Positions 1-8,167 of a stretch of DNA of 64,000 nucleotides are shown piece by piece (positions within the stretch are counted from its first letter, which is position 1; every line of letters starts with the position of its first letter). The notes under the pieces are model-generated. The model was given only the letters and a program-made list of their open reading frames with translations. It was not told the DNA's origin and did no database searches. Source of the stretch: Streptomyces sp. 71268 (GTDB lineage: Bacteria; Actinomycetota; Actinomycetes; Streptomycetales; Streptomycetaceae); the NCBI RefSeq assembly GCF_029392895.1, contig NZ_CP114200.1:2201001-2265000 (forward strand), read 5' to 3'. Position numbers and translations under genes: made by a program.

Positions 1-220
1 GGTTGCGCAGCGCCTCGGCCGGGTCGGTGATGTCCTCACCGAGGAAGTCCATGGTCACGTCGAGGCCGCGCTCGGTCAGGCCCCGGATCACCGACATGGT
101 CGGCTCCAGCAGCTCGCCCGCGACGAAACGGTCCACCATGGGGCGGGTGACCGGCGCGGCCGAGACGATACGGCGGATGGCGTCGCTGCGTGACGCGGCG
201 AGCAGCACGGGACCCAGCAC
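1..220 (-). CDS. putB: Proline dehydrogenase, N-terminal part (cut by window edge)
   Basis: This gene starts at a GTG (218-220) and runs off the left edge, so only 73 codons are visible. The start reads V-LGPVLLAASRSDAIRRIV, followed by PVTRPMVDRFVAGE and LTERGLDVTMDFLGEDIT. These blocks are typical of the N-terminus of monofunctional actinobacterial proline dehydrogenase (the FAD enzyme oxidising proline to pyrroline-5-carboxylate). A GGAGG Shine-Dalgarno lies 6 nt before the GTG. It diverges from a PucR-type regulator at 1090, the usual neighbour of the proline-utilisation genes in Streptomyces, so that regulator probably controls it. The identification rests on the N-terminal blocks and context; the catalytic barrel lies outside the window. 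Confidence 0.85.
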   Translation of the reverse strand, partial: MLGPVLLAASRSDAIRRIVSAAPVTRPMVDRFVAGELLEPTMSVIRGLTERGLDVTMDFLGEDITDPAEALRN

Positions 221-1089
221 GGGGCACCTCCACGTTGCGATGGTTCTTGTCAGGGCTGATGGCGCCGGGCGGCCAGGGCCACGACGGCAAGGTGAGCCAC
301 TGTGAAACCTATGGAGCGCGCCGGCGCGCGACCATCGACACCTGTCACGCATTGGTGGCCGGGATCTCAGACAGATGTATGACAATGGTTCCAGCAATGC
401 GCTGCGGTACGCGCCGGGCGTGCGCCCCGGAGTGCGGCTCGGGGGTGCCTTGGGGTGCGGCTTGGAGGGTGCCTTGGGGGTGCCGTGGGGTGGGACGGAC
501 ATCCGCCGGGTGGTACGCCGGGGCCTCGCTGGGCTGTGGCCTCGTCCGGTCGGGGACTCTCCCGGTTGGGGACTCGGCCGGGCCGGCGCCTCGTCGATGC
601 TTGGCGGCGTGCGGTGCCGGGGGCGGGTACGGGCCGTGCTCGTACGCCGGAGGTCGCGCACGGGGCACGGGGCACGGGGCACGGGGCACGGGGCACGGGG
701 CACGGGGCACGGGGCACGGGGCACGGGGCACCCAAAGCAGGACACGCGCGGGGCAGGACGGGCAAGGAGTGCGGAGCACGCGGAACGCAGAGCACGAGCC
801 ACACGGAGCACGGAGCACGGAGCACGGAAGCATGAAAGACGGGGAACGCGTGGAACACCTGAAGCACGCGTGGTGCCGGAGCGCCGCGTGAACGTTCCGA
901 CCGCACGACCAGCCGAGCGCGGCTGACGCGCCAGGGAGCCGGTCACGGCGACCGGACCGTCGTTCCCCGCTCCCCCACCCACCACCCCACCCCCCCCGCG
1001 TGCTCCTCGGACGGCGTACCGCCCGAGGAGCACGCGGGCTCACCCAGACACCTCGAAAGCCAGCCACCTCGAAGGGGGCCACGCGGCGG
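221..1089. promoter_or_regulatory. Divergent putB/pucR intergenic region with repeats
   Basis: This 869-base gap between the divergent proline dehydrogenase and PucR genes has no convincing gene; the open frames crossing it are arginine/proline-rich artefacts. It must hold both promoters. It contains a perfect 14-bp GC palindrome (316-329), a ten-unit heptamer array (659-731) and a decayed heptamer stretch (about 770-828). I could not pick promoter hexamers with confidence. Confidence 0.6.
659..731 (+). repeat. Tandem heptamer array, (CACGGGG)x10
   Basis: Ten perfect head-to-tail copies of CACGGGG (659-728) are followed by a final CAC. The G-rich strand is the top strand. Three GGAGCAC copies follow at 805-825 within degenerate sequence. 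The array sits in the gap between the divergent proline dehydrogenase and PucR genes. Ten G4 runs separated by 3-nt CAC loops could fold as G-quadruplex on the top strand. Confidence 0.95.
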
Positions 1090-2577
1090 ATGCGCGGCGA
1101 CTACCAGCAACTCGTGGACGAGATCTCGGCGACTTTGGGCGCGCCCGCGACCCTGGAGGACCGGGACTTCGGGCTGATCGCGTTCGGGGTGCACGACAGC
1201 GACGACGACCTGGCCATGGACCCGGTCCGCACCCGGTCCATCCTCCAGCGCCGTTCGACGGCGGCGGTGCGGGCGTGGTTCGAGGGCTTCGGCATCGCAC
1301 GCGCGCAGGCCCCGTTGCGCATCCCGCCCGACCCGGCGGCCGGGGTCTTCATGGGGCGCATCTGCCTGCCCGTACGGCACCGGGGCGTCGTGCACGGTTA
1401 CGTGTGGCTGCTCGACGACGGCCACCTCGCCGACCTGGAACTCGGGCGCCCCGGCGCCCAGACCGACCCTCGGCTCGCCCAGGCCATGGAGACGACGGCA
1501 CGCATCGGCGCCCTGCTGGCGGCCGAGGCGCGCAGCGGAGCGGAGCTCGGAGAGTTGCTGCGGGCCCTCCTGGTGGGACCGCCGGCGGGGCGGGACGAGG
1601 CGGAGGCGGCGCTGCGCGACGCGCTGCGCGGGGCGGCGCGGGGCCCGCTCGCCGTCGTCGCCGTCACGCCCTGGGACACCGAGAACCCCGCGGAGGCCGG
1701 TCCCCTGCCCAACCTGTCGGGGCTCGCCGCCGTCTGCGCCATCGCCGGTCGGCCCCGGGCCACTGGTTCGGGCGCCGGCGCGGGGTCGACGGGCGGGCCC
1801 CACGCGTCGAGGACGAGCCTGGCCGCGCTGGTCCGGCTGCGTTCGGGTGCGTCGCTCGACCCGGCGCACGCGACGGCGGAGCAACTGCTGCGTTCGCCAC
1901 GCGCGGCCGGCGCCGAGCCGGGGCCGCGCTCCGGCACTGCCGACATCGGCGGGCGGGGGCCGGCGGACGGGGCACGGAGCACGGAGCACGGGGCGGGCCC
2001 CGCGCCCTCCGGCCTCGTGGCACCGTCCGGTCCCGTGGCACCGTCCGGCGGCGGGGCGCCGTCCGGGACGGAGCACGGGGCACGGGGCGCGGGGCGCACC
2101 GCGCGGGGCGCGGCCGGCCGTGGCGGCGCCGTGCCCGCCACAACGGGGCACGGTGCGCGGGGCGCCGCGGCGGGCGTGAGCGACGTACGCCGCGAGCTCG
2201 GCGAGCTGCCGGCCGCCTGGCGCGAGGCGCTGGCCGCCGCGCGCGCGGCGCGCGCCGACGAACGCTTCGGGCCCGTCGTCAACTGGGCGGACGTCGGCCC
2301 GTACCGGCTGCTGACCGGGCTGCCGGCCACCGACCCGGACCCGGCCGTACGACCCCTCCTCGAACTGGGCCACACGGAGCTGGCCCGGACCGCCGAGGAG
2401 TTCCTGGACCGGGCGGGCCAGGCGGGCCGCACCGCCCAGGCCCTCGGCATCCACCGCCAGACGCTCTACTACCGGCTCTCCCGGGTGGAGCAGTTGACCG
2501 GCCTCGACCTCGACGCCGGCGAGGACCGGCTGCTGCTGCACATGGCGCTGAAGAAGGCCCGTCTGGCGCGCGCGTAG
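1090..2577 (+). CDS. PucR family transcriptional regulator (proline utilisation)
   Basis: A 495-residue regulator. The C-terminus (about 448-475, TAQALGIHRQTLYYRLSRVE) is the PucR-type HTH_30 DNA-binding helix-turn-helix. The N-terminal half has the GAF/PucR-like fold seen in the regulator next to proline dehydrogenase in actinomycetes, so it is probably an activator of proline catabolism. ATG at 1090 was chosen because it begins the conserved MRGDYQQLVDEI block; GAAGGGGG lies upstream. Residues about 294-359 are a low-complexity insert (RSTEHGA, GTEHGARGAG), encoded by copies of the same heptamer that forms intergenic arrays nearby. This insert separates the sensory half from the C-terminal half and looks like repeat invasion. 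Confidence 0.88.
   Translation: MRGDYQQLVDEISATLGAPATLEDRDFGLIAFGVHDSDDDLAMDPVRTRSILQRRSTAAVRAWFEGFGIARAQAPLRIPPDPAAGVFMGRICLPVRHRGVVHGYVWLLDDGHLADLELGRPGAQTDPRLAQAMETTARIGALLAAEARSGAELGELLRALLVGPPAGRDEAEAALRDALRGAARGPLAVVAVTPWDTENPAEAGPLPNLSGLAAVCAIAGRPRATGSGAGAGSTGGPHASRTSLAALVRLRSGASLDPAHATAEQLLRSPRAAGAEPGPRSGTADIGGRGPADGARSTEHGAGPAPSGLVAPSGPVAPSGGGAPSGTEHGARGAGRTARGAAGRGGAVPATTGHGARGAAAGVSDVRRELGELPAAWREALAAARAARADERFGPVVNWADVGPYRLLTGLPATDPDPAVRPLLELGHTELARTAEEFLDRAGQAGRTAQALGIHRQTLYYRLSRVEQLTGLDLDAGEDRLLLHMALKKARLARA
1969..2164 (+). repeat. Heptamer repeats inside the pucR coding sequence
   Basis: Clusters of the GGGGCAC / GGAGCAC / GGGGCGC heptamer lie in the reading frame: 1969-1996 (four units), 2070-2097 (four units) and 2144-2164 (about three units). 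Three heptamers equal 21 nt, so the frame stays open and encodes a quasi-heptapeptide (TEHGARG type). The orientation is the same as the intergenic array at 659-731. Confidence 0.85.
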
Positions 2578-2678
2578 GGCTGCCCGGTCGCGTACGCGGG
2601 GCTACCCGACCGCGCGCGTCGGGTTATCCGGCGGCGCGCCTCAGGCCAGCGGCGTACGGGCCCGGCGGCGCCGGCGGC

Positions 2679-2718
2679 GTCCCCGCCGTCACGGCTGGGA
2701 CGGAGCGGCGGCGGGGAC
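2679..2718. terminator. Hairpin between convergent pucR and serine hydrolase
   Basis: A perfect 10-bp inverted repeat (GTCCCCGCCG at 2679-2688, CGGCGGGGAC at 2709-2718) with a 20-nt loop lies between the stop codons of two convergent genes. It has no U-tract, as is common for Streptomyces terminators, so it could stop transcription from either side. Confidence 0.45.
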
Positions 2719-2760
2719 TGGGGACGTCTGGCGAGGGGACAGGCCGGACAGGAGCACGGT

Positions 2761-4005
2761 TCAGCGTCGGCAGAACTCCGCCTCCAGCGTGGCGTCCTCC
2801 CCCTCCTGGGCCCCGTAGTCGGCGTTCCTGTTCATCGTCAGGACGTGCTGGCCGTCGCGGGTGGCCGCGGTGCGCGTCAGCGAGCCCGGCACCTGTCCGC
2901 CGTGGCCCCACACCTCAACACCACAGGAGAGGGTGAACGACCGGATGCCCAGCCCGTAGGTGGCCCGAGGTGTCCCGTCTGTGGGCCGGCGGGGGGCGGC
3001 CGGCGGGGTCTCGTCACCGTCGGACGGCACGGGGACCCCTTCGAGCATCTCGGCGAGTTGCTCGGCGGGCAGCAGCCGCCCTTGCAACAGCGCGCGGGTG
3101 AAGGTGTTCAGGTCGCGCGGCGTGGAGATGATCGTGCCCGCCGCCCAGGCGACCGTCGGGTTGAACTCGGTGACGTCGTGCACCGGGGCCGCCGGGTCCT
3201 CCTCGTACAGCCGTGAGTAGTGCCGGCCGTGCGGGGCCGGCAGGGTGGGCGATGACCTCGGCAGCGTGGTGGACGTCAGTTTCAGCGGCTTGATGATCCG
3301 GTTCCTGACCTCGTCCTCGTAGTCGTGGCCGGTGGCCTTCTCGATGACGAGGCCGGCCAGGATGTAGTTGGTGTCGGAGTAGGACCAGCCCTTCCCCGGC
3401 GCGAACACCGGCGGTTGGGCCAGTCCGATGGCGACCAGTTCGTGCGGTGTCGCCCCGTCGTACCGGTGCTGGAGGAAGCCCTGCCCGGTGAACTTGGCCA
3501 GGAAGCCCGGGTCGTCGTTGTAGTTGAAGATGCCGCTGGTGTGGTTGAGCAACTGGCGGAGGGTGATGTGCCTGCCGTCGTAGTACGCGTTCCGCACCAG
3601 ACCGGGCAGCCACGTGTGCACCGTGTCGTCGAGGGACAGGCGCCCCTCGGCGGCGAGTTGCAGCAGCACCGTCGCCGTGAACGGCTTGGTCACGCTCCCC
3701 ACCCGGAGCCTGTCCCGGGCGAGCCGTGGCCGCCCCGTTTCGCGGTCGGCGACCCCGACCGACCGCCGCCACGCCCCGTCAGCGTCGTCGACCCGCGCCA
3801 CGACGCCCGGGGTGCCGTCGGCGACGACCGCGTCGAGCGCCCGAGCGGTCTCGGCGTGCGGGCGGCTCCGTTCGCCGGCGCGGGCGGCGGGGCCCGCGCC
3901 GTTGGCGGGGTCGCCGGTCGCGGTGGCCGGTAAGGCGGCCACGGCCGTCAGTGCCCCGGCCACGGCCAGAACCCCGACGCCGCGCCGCAGTTGCCTACGT
4001 GTCAT
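2761..4005 (-). CDS. Secreted serine hydrolase, beta-lactamase / DD-peptidase fold (S12)
   Basis: A 414-residue protein with an N-terminal signal peptide (RR near the start, hydrophobic stretch 9-26, Ala-rich cleavage zone near 30). The class C beta-lactamase/D-Ala-D-Ala carboxypeptidase triad of motifs is intact: S104-V-T-K107, a Tyr motif YSDTNY at 209-214, and HGG at about residue 367 (WGHGGQVPG). It probably acts outside the membrane on D-Ala-D-Ala peptides, D-amino-acid peptides or esters. Motifs alone cannot separate peptidase, esterase and lactamase activity. It lies 121 bp downstream of the methyltransferase gene on the same strand and converges with pucR. Confidence 0.88.
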   Translation of the reverse strand: MTRRQLRRGVGVLAVAGALTAVAALPATATGDPANGAGPAARAGERSRPHAETARALDAVVADGTPGVVARVDDADGAWRRSVGVADRETGRPRLARDRLRVGSVTKPFTATVLLQLAAEGRLSLDDTVHTWLPGLVRNAYYDGRHITLRQLLNHTSGIFNYNDDPGFLAKFTGQGFLQHRYDGATPHELVAIGLAQPPVFAPGKGWSYSDTNYILAGLVIEKATGHDYEDEVRNRIIKPLKLTSTTLPRSSPTLPAPHGRHYSRLYEEDPAAPVHDVTEFNPTVAWAAGTIISTPRDLNTFTRALLQGRLLPAEQLAEMLEGVPVPSDGDETPPAAPRRPTDGTPRATYGLGIRSFTLSCGVEVWGHGGQVPGSLTRTAATRDGQHVLTMNRNADYGAQEGEDATLEAEFCRR

Positions 4006-4126
4006 GGATTACGCGTCCCTTCGCGAGGGGCGTCACGCCCGGATGCGCCACGCCCGTCGCCTGGGAGGACCGAAAGCCACGGGGCTCGTGTTGCCCTCGC
4101 CCGTACGGATCGGGGTCCGGTCAGGG

Positions 4127-5053
4127 TTACGGGGCGCTGGCGCCCGCCAACCCCTGCGGGACATCACCTGCGGGGAGCGGCTGGCGCATCGCCTGGATCA
4201 GCCACCCGCGACCGGTGCCCGCACGGTGCGGGTCGAACGCCTTCGGCGTGGGGCGGCCGTACTCCACCGCGACCAGTCCGATGTCGCGGATCAACGGCGC
4301 CCAACCAGCACGGCGGAACCACACGTCGAGTTCCGTACGGGGGCCGCCCTGCCACAGGTCGGTGAAGTCGGGCGAGACAGCGGTGCGCGCGGCCCGCAAC
4401 AGCTCCCCGTCCTCGCCGTGGTCGAGGGCCAGCGTGCTGCCGGGTGCCGAGAGCGCGCTGATCGCGTCGAGCAGCCCGTCGGCGGCGACCGACGGCAGCC
4501 CGTACACCAGGCCCTCGGCCAGCCAGGCGGTACGCGCCGTCGGGTCGAACCCCGCCGCGCGGAGCGCCGCGCCCCAGTCCTCCCGCAGGTCGGTGGCGAC
4601 GTCGACCACGTCGCAGCGCGGGCTCGCCCCCGCCGCGCGCAGCGCCCGGACGCGGAAGTCCAGCACGGCCGCGAAGTCCACCTGGAACACGCGGGTACCC
4701 GCGGGCCAGCCCAGGCGGTAGGCGCGGGCGTCCATCCCGCAGGCGAGCAGCACCACCTGCGTACGCCCCGCCGCCGCGGCCTCCAACAGCGCGGCGTCCA
4801 GCGCCGCGGTGCGCACGGCCACCTGGTCGGCCATCAGGTCGACGAATCCGGGCCCCGACGGTCCCGCCGGCCCGGAGGGCACGTCGGTCCAGGAGGCGCC
4901 GAGGTCTCCGGCCGCGTCGAGGAACAACCGCGCGAACGGGTCCGCGAACAGCCGGTCCGCACGCTGGTGCTCCAGGTCGCGCAGGAACGCGACGCCCAGG
5001 GAGGTCTCCGCGAGCCCGGTCAACCCTTCGGCTCGCTCATCTGCCTGCGTCAT
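4127..5053 (-). CDS. Class I SAM-dependent methyltransferase (TIGR00027 / PPM-LCMT-like)
   Basis: A 308-residue protein. The glycine-rich SAM-binding motif is VVLLACGMDARAYRLGWP (about 100-117), and the N-terminal RADRLFADPFARLFL block is also typical of the TIGR00027 family, which is related to leucine carboxyl methyltransferases. These enzymes are abundant in actinomycetes and their substrates are mostly unknown. An AGAGG Shine-Dalgarno precedes the ATG at 5053. Three 14-nt direct repeats start 27 nt upstream of the start codon and may be an operator. The gene is followed by a serine hydrolase on the same strand. Confidence 0.87.
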   Translation of the reverse strand: MTQADERAEGLTGLAETSLGVAFLRDLEHQRADRLFADPFARLFLDAAGDLGASWTDVPSGPAGPSGPGFVDLMADQVAVRTAALDAALLEAAAAGRTQVVLLACGMDARAYRLGWPAGTRVFQVDFAAVLDFRVRALRAAGASPRCDVVDVATDLREDWGAALRAAGFDPTARTAWLAEGLVYGLPSVAADGLLDAISALSAPGSTLALDHGEDGELLRAARTAVSPDFTDLWQGGPRTELDVWFRRAGWAPLIRDIGLVAVEYGRPTPKAFDPHRAGTGRGWLIQAMRQPLPAGDVPQGLAGASAP

Positions 5054-5079
5054 GACAATCCTCTTTTCGTTGTCCGTGC

Positions 5080-5131
5080 GTTCACGACGGCGAGTTCACG
5101 ACGGTGAGTTCGCGACGTGAGTTCGCGTCGG
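5080..5131 (-). promoter_or_regulatory. 14-nt direct repeats upstream of the methyltransferase
   Basis: On the top strand GTTCACGACGGCGA (5080-5093) and GTTCACGACGGTGA (5094-5107) are followed by GTTCGCGACGTGA (5108-5120, one base shorter) and the partial copy GTTCGCGTCGG (5121-5131). They abut the start region of the methyltransferase (ATG at 5053). Tandem direct repeats here could bind a regulator of that gene. The repeats are seen directly; the role is inferred. Confidence 0.6.
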
Positions 5132-5283
5132 CGTGCTTGCTGAGTGCCGTGGTGCTGGTCGCGACCGTGCCGGCCCGGGCCGCGCTGGTGGCGTGCGTGT
5201 CGGCTGGGCGCCTGTTGACTTGGTGCCGTTCCGGCGGGCCCGCCCCGTGCGCCCCCGCGCCCCGTCGGACGACGCCCCGCTCC

Positions 5284-5430
5284 GTGCTCCGTGCTCCGTG
5301 CTCCGTGCTCCGTGCTCCGTGCTCCGTGCTCCGTGCTCCGTGCTCCGTGCTCCGTCGGCAGGGTCGCCGCCCCATGGCCCCGTGCCCCGTGCCCCGTGCC
5401 CCGTGCCCCGTGCCCCGTGCCCCGTGCCCC
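5284..5430 (-). repeat. Heptamer arrays (GTGCTCC)x10 and (GTGCCCC)x7
   Basis: Ten perfect GTGCTCC copies (5284-5353), a 28-nt spacer, then seven perfect GTGCCCC copies (5382-5430). The bottom strand therefore reads GGAGCAC and GGGGCAC, the same unit family as the array at 659. A 15-nt core, AGGATCGCCGCCCCG, follows at 5436-5450 and recurs beside the array at 32.6 kb. Confidence 0.95.
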
Positions 5431-5616
5431 CGGGCAGGATCGCCGCCCCGCGCTCCGTAACGGCGCACCCCGCGCGGCGCGCCAGCCCCCTGCCCCGCGC
5501 GGCGCCCGCCCCGCCCGGCGGAGGGCTGGCCCGCGCCCCAGGTCCCCGTCCCCACGGGCGCCGGGGGCGCGGGGTGCGCCGGTGGACCCCGCCCCGGGGG
5601 GCCGCCGGCGGTCTCG

Positions 5617-7194
5617 TCAGCCCAGGTGCGGTGCCATCGGCTGGGCATCGGTGCGGGCGTCGGCGTCGCGGCTGGGGCGCGGGGTGTTCATGAGGGCGCC
5701 GACCACGGCCGCCGCCGCGACCAGGATCAGCGAGGCCGCGACGAACGCGTCCGAGAACCCCTCCGTCAGGGCCTGCCTGGCCACGTCCGGGGTGGGCGGC
5801 CGGTGCGCGCTGAGGTAGTCGGACGTGGTGCTGGCCGCGATCGTGTTGAGCAGGGCGGTGCCGATCGAGCCGCCGATCTGCTGGGCCGTGGTGACCGAGG
5901 CGGAGGCGATGCCGGTGTCCTCGGGGCGTACGCCGTACGTGGCGTAGTTCATCGCCGGGGCCATCACCAGGCCCATGCCCGTGCCGACCAGCAACTCCGC
6001 GGGGAGTACGCCCGCCGCGTACGAGCTGTCCGGCTCCAGCGGGATCAGCCAGGCCGCGCCCGCCGCGGCGAGCAGCAGCCCCGGTGCCACCAGCGCCCGC
6101 GGTGGGACCCTGGGCAGCAGTCGGGTGGCGATGCCGCCCGCTCCGAACAGCACGCCCGCCGTCAGCGGCAGGAAGGCCACCCCGGTGACGACCGCCGAGT
6201 AGTCCTTGACGGTCTGTAGGTAGTAGGTGAGGAACAGGAACATCGCGAACATGCCGACCATCGCCAGGCCCACCGCCAGGTAGGCCCCGCCACGGGTCCG
6301 GTCGAGGACCACGCGCAGCGGCAGCAGCGGAGTGCTGACCCGCCTCTCCACCGCGACGAAGACGGCGAGGAGCAGGACGCCCGCGGCGAGCAGGCCGATG
6401 ACGCGGCCGGAGTCCCAACCGTCCGCCTCCGCCTCGCTGCAGCCGTACACCACGGCCACCAGGCCGCTGACGGCCAGCAGGACGCCGGGGATGTCGAAGC
6501 GGGCTCGGCTGCCGCTGGTACGGGTGTCGGCGGGCAGCGCGTACCAGCCGAAGACGGCGGCGACGGCGATCGGCACGTTCACGTACAGGCACCAGCGCCA
6601 GTTCAGGTACTCGGTGAGCAGCCCGCCGAGTACGAGGCCGAGGGCGCCGCCGCCCGCGGCGATGGCGCCGAAGACGCCGAACGCCTTGGCGCGCTCCTTC
6701 GCTTCCGTGAACATGACGGCCAGGAGCGAGAGCGCGGACGGGGCGAGCAGCGCGGCGAAGACGCCCTGGAGCGCCCGGGCGGCGAGCAGCGTGCCGAGGC
6801 TCTCCGCCGCGCCGCCGAGCGCCGACGCGCCGGCGAACCCCAACAGGCCGATCACGAAGGCGCGTCGGCGCCCCGTGTAGTCGGCTATGCGTCCGCCGAA
6901 GAGGAGCAGGCTGCCGAAGGCGAGGGTGTAGGCCGTGATGACCCACTGCCGGTCGCCGGCCGAGATGTCGAGGTCGCGCTGCGCGGACGGCAGGGCGATG
7001 TTCACGATCGTGATGTCGAGCACGATCATCAACTGGGCCATGCCGATGAAGAGGAGGGCGAGCCAGCGTCGTGGGTGCGCGTCCGTGGGGGGCTGGTCGG
7101 TGGGCGCGGCCGTGGTTCCCCGGGCCGCTCCGGACGCCGGCTCGGGCTCGGGCTCCGGGAAGGAGCCGCCTGGCCTGCGGTCGCTGACGGACAT
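5617..7194 (-). CDS. MFS drug efflux transporter, DHA2 (EmrB/QacA) type
   Basis: A 525-residue integral membrane protein with about 14 predicted transmembrane segments and a charged, proline/glutamate-rich N-terminus. The DHA2 signature LDITIVNIALP (59-69) and MFS motif A GGRIADYTGRRR (100-111) are present. It probably expels drugs or the cell's own toxic metabolites using the proton gradient. It is co-directional with and 40 bp downstream of a TetR gene, forming a typical TetR-repressed efflux operon. The substrate cannot be predicted from sequence. Confidence 0.92.
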   Translation of the reverse strand: MSVSDRRPGGSFPEPEPEPASGAARGTTAAPTDQPPTDAHPRRWLALLFIGMAQLMIVLDITIVNIALPSAQRDLDISAGDRQWVITAYTLAFGSLLLFGGRIADYTGRRRAFVIGLLGFAGASALGGAAESLGTLLAARALQGVFAALLAPSALSLLAVMFTEAKERAKAFGVFGAIAAGGGALGLVLGGLLTEYLNWRWCLYVNVPIAVAAVFGWYALPADTRTSGSRARFDIPGVLLAVSGLVAVVYGCSEAEADGWDSGRVIGLLAAGVLLLAVFVAVERRVSTPLLPLRVVLDRTRGGAYLAVGLAMVGMFAMFLFLTYYLQTVKDYSAVVTGVAFLPLTAGVLFGAGGIATRLLPRVPPRALVAPGLLLAAAGAAWLIPLEPDSSYAAGVLPAELLVGTGMGLVMAPAMNYATYGVRPEDTGIASASVTTAQQIGGSIGTALLNTIAASTTSDYLSAHRPPTPDVARQALTEGFSDAFVAASLILVAAAAVVGALMNTPRPSRDADARTDAQPMAPHLG

Positions 7195-7234
7195 GGTGGT
7201 GCCTCTCTCATGAACGAGCTGGGCGGTGTGTGGG

Positions 7235-7939
7235 TCAGGCCCGTGGGCGTGACGGGGGCTGGTTGCCGATCAGTCGTGTTCTGATCCGCTTGAACCAGCC
7301 GAGGTCGACGGCGGGCCCGGGGAGCGTGGCCCGCTGGTGGCAGGTGCCCGGGGCGCGCAGGCCGTCGAGGTAGATCTCCAGTTGGCGGTGGGCCAGGTCG
7401 TCGTCTTCGGCGAGTTGTCCGCCGGCCAGGGGTCGGGAGATGCGCATGAGCATCAGGGGCAGGTCGCCGAAGCGCACGTCGGAGCGGAGCGTGCCGGCCG
7501 CCTGGGCCTGGGTGACCAGTTCCTGTACCGGGTCGGCGGCGTCCTGCCGTACGCCGTCGAGTACGTCGTCGGCCTCCAGGCGCCCGATCAGCGCGGGCAT
7601 GACGGAGCCGAGTCTGAGGTCGAGTGCCGCGTGCATGAAGGTGCGCAGCGCTTCGAAGGGCTCGTCCTCGGTGTCGCGCGCCGCCAACGCGGCTTCGCCG
7701 AGGGCCGTGAGCACGTCGATGGCCACGCCGCGGATCAGGTCGGTGCGGTCGGGGAAGCGCCGGTAGAGGGTGGCGACGCCGACGCCCGCGCGGCGGGCGA
7801 TCTCGTCCAGCGGCGCGTCCGGGCCCTGGGCGGCGAAGACCTCTCGGGCCGCGCGGAGGATCTGCTCGCGGTTGCGCCGCGCGTCGGCCCGCATGCGCGG
7901 CGGCTCCGTGCCGGCGGTGGGGGCGCGGTCGGGGGTCAC
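7235..7939 (-). CDS. TetR family regulator of the efflux pump
   Basis: A 234-residue regulator. The N-terminal TetR helix-turn-helix occupies about 44-63 (LDEIARRAGVGVATLYRRFP). The C-terminal ligand-binding half diverges, as is usual. The GTG at 7939 was chosen because a strong GAGGAGGAA lies just before it; upstream in-frame extensions are arginine-rich and lack a ribosome site. Its stop is 40 bp before the DHA2 transporter start, so the two are probably one transcript repressed by this protein until a ligand binds. Overlapping short inverted repeats at 8020-8055 are operator candidates. Confidence 0.9.
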   Translation of the reverse strand: MTPDRAPTAGTEPPRMRADARRNREQILRAAREVFAAQGPDAPLDEIARRAGVGVATLYRRFPDRTDLIRGVAIDVLTALGEAALAARDTEDEPFEALRTFMHAALDLRLGSVMPALIGRLEADDVLDGVRQDAADPVQELVTQAQAAGTLRSDVRFGDLPLMLMRISRPLAGGQLAEDDDLAHRQLEIYLDGLRAPGTCHQRATLPGPAVDLGWFKRIRTRLIGNQPPSRPRA

Positions 7940-8019
7940 GGTTCCTCCTCGATGGGCCGGGCGGTGGCGGGAGGGCGCGGCGCGAGGGCGTTCGCCTACG
8001 CGCGGCAGCAGGGCACACA

Positions 8020-8055
8020 CATCCCGTAGATGGATGGTTTTTCTCCACTTCCATC
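8020..8055 (-). promoter_or_regulatory. Possible TetR operator (overlapping inverted repeats)
   Basis: Two overlapping imperfect dyads precede the TetR-MFS operon: CATCC(8020-8024)/GGATG(8032-8036), and GATGG(8029-8033)/CCATC(8051-8055). They lie 80-115 nt upstream of the TetR GTG in an A/T-richer stretch, where an autoregulatory operator would be expected. Five-base arms are weak evidence. Confidence 0.3.
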
Positions 8056-8105
8056 AGCGTAGGGCCTGCCGCGCATTAATTCATCACCTGTTGAGTAAGT
8101 GAGAG

Positions 8106-8146
8106 AAAAAACCGGGCCCGCACCGCCATCGCGGTGCGGGCCCGGT
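8106..8146 (-). terminator. Strong intrinsic terminator downstream of serA
   Basis: Perfect 16-bp stem ACCGGGCCCGCACCGC (8111-8126) / GCGGTGCGGGCCCGGT (8131-8146) with a 4-nt loop. On the minus strand it is followed by a run of six T (A run 8106-8111 on the top strand). This is a textbook rho-independent terminator for the leftward serA transcript, 174 nt after the stop codon. Confidence 0.9.
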
Positions 8147-8151
8147 TACCC

Positions 8152-8167
8152 GGTATGCGCGCATACC
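8152..8167. other. 16-bp perfect palindrome
   Basis: GGTATGCGCGCATACC is fully self-complementary and lies between the serA stop and its terminator. It could be a protein-binding site or an RNA stem stacked on the terminator. Confidence 0.6.

Larger units (their letters stand above)
5054..5616. other. Intergenic region: direct repeats and heptamer arrays
   Basis: This 563-base gap lies between the methyltransferase start and the end of the efflux pump gene. It has no credible gene. It holds 14-nt direct repeats (5080-5131) and two consecutive heptamer arrays (5284-5430); the rest is GC-rich sequence without recognisable structure. Confidence 0.6.

Noticed and set aside
316..329. 14-bp palindrome GCGCGCCGGCGCGC as an operator
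   Set aside because: It is pure G/C and such palindromes are frequent by chance in this genome.
659..731. Possible CRISPR array
   Set aside because: The repeats are contiguous heptamers with no spacers, and no cas gene is present.
190..1082. Long overlapping frames on both strands at 190-1082
   Set aside because: They are Gly/His/Arg-rich products of the heptamer array and GC bias, have no domain pattern and no ribosome sites, and overlap each other.
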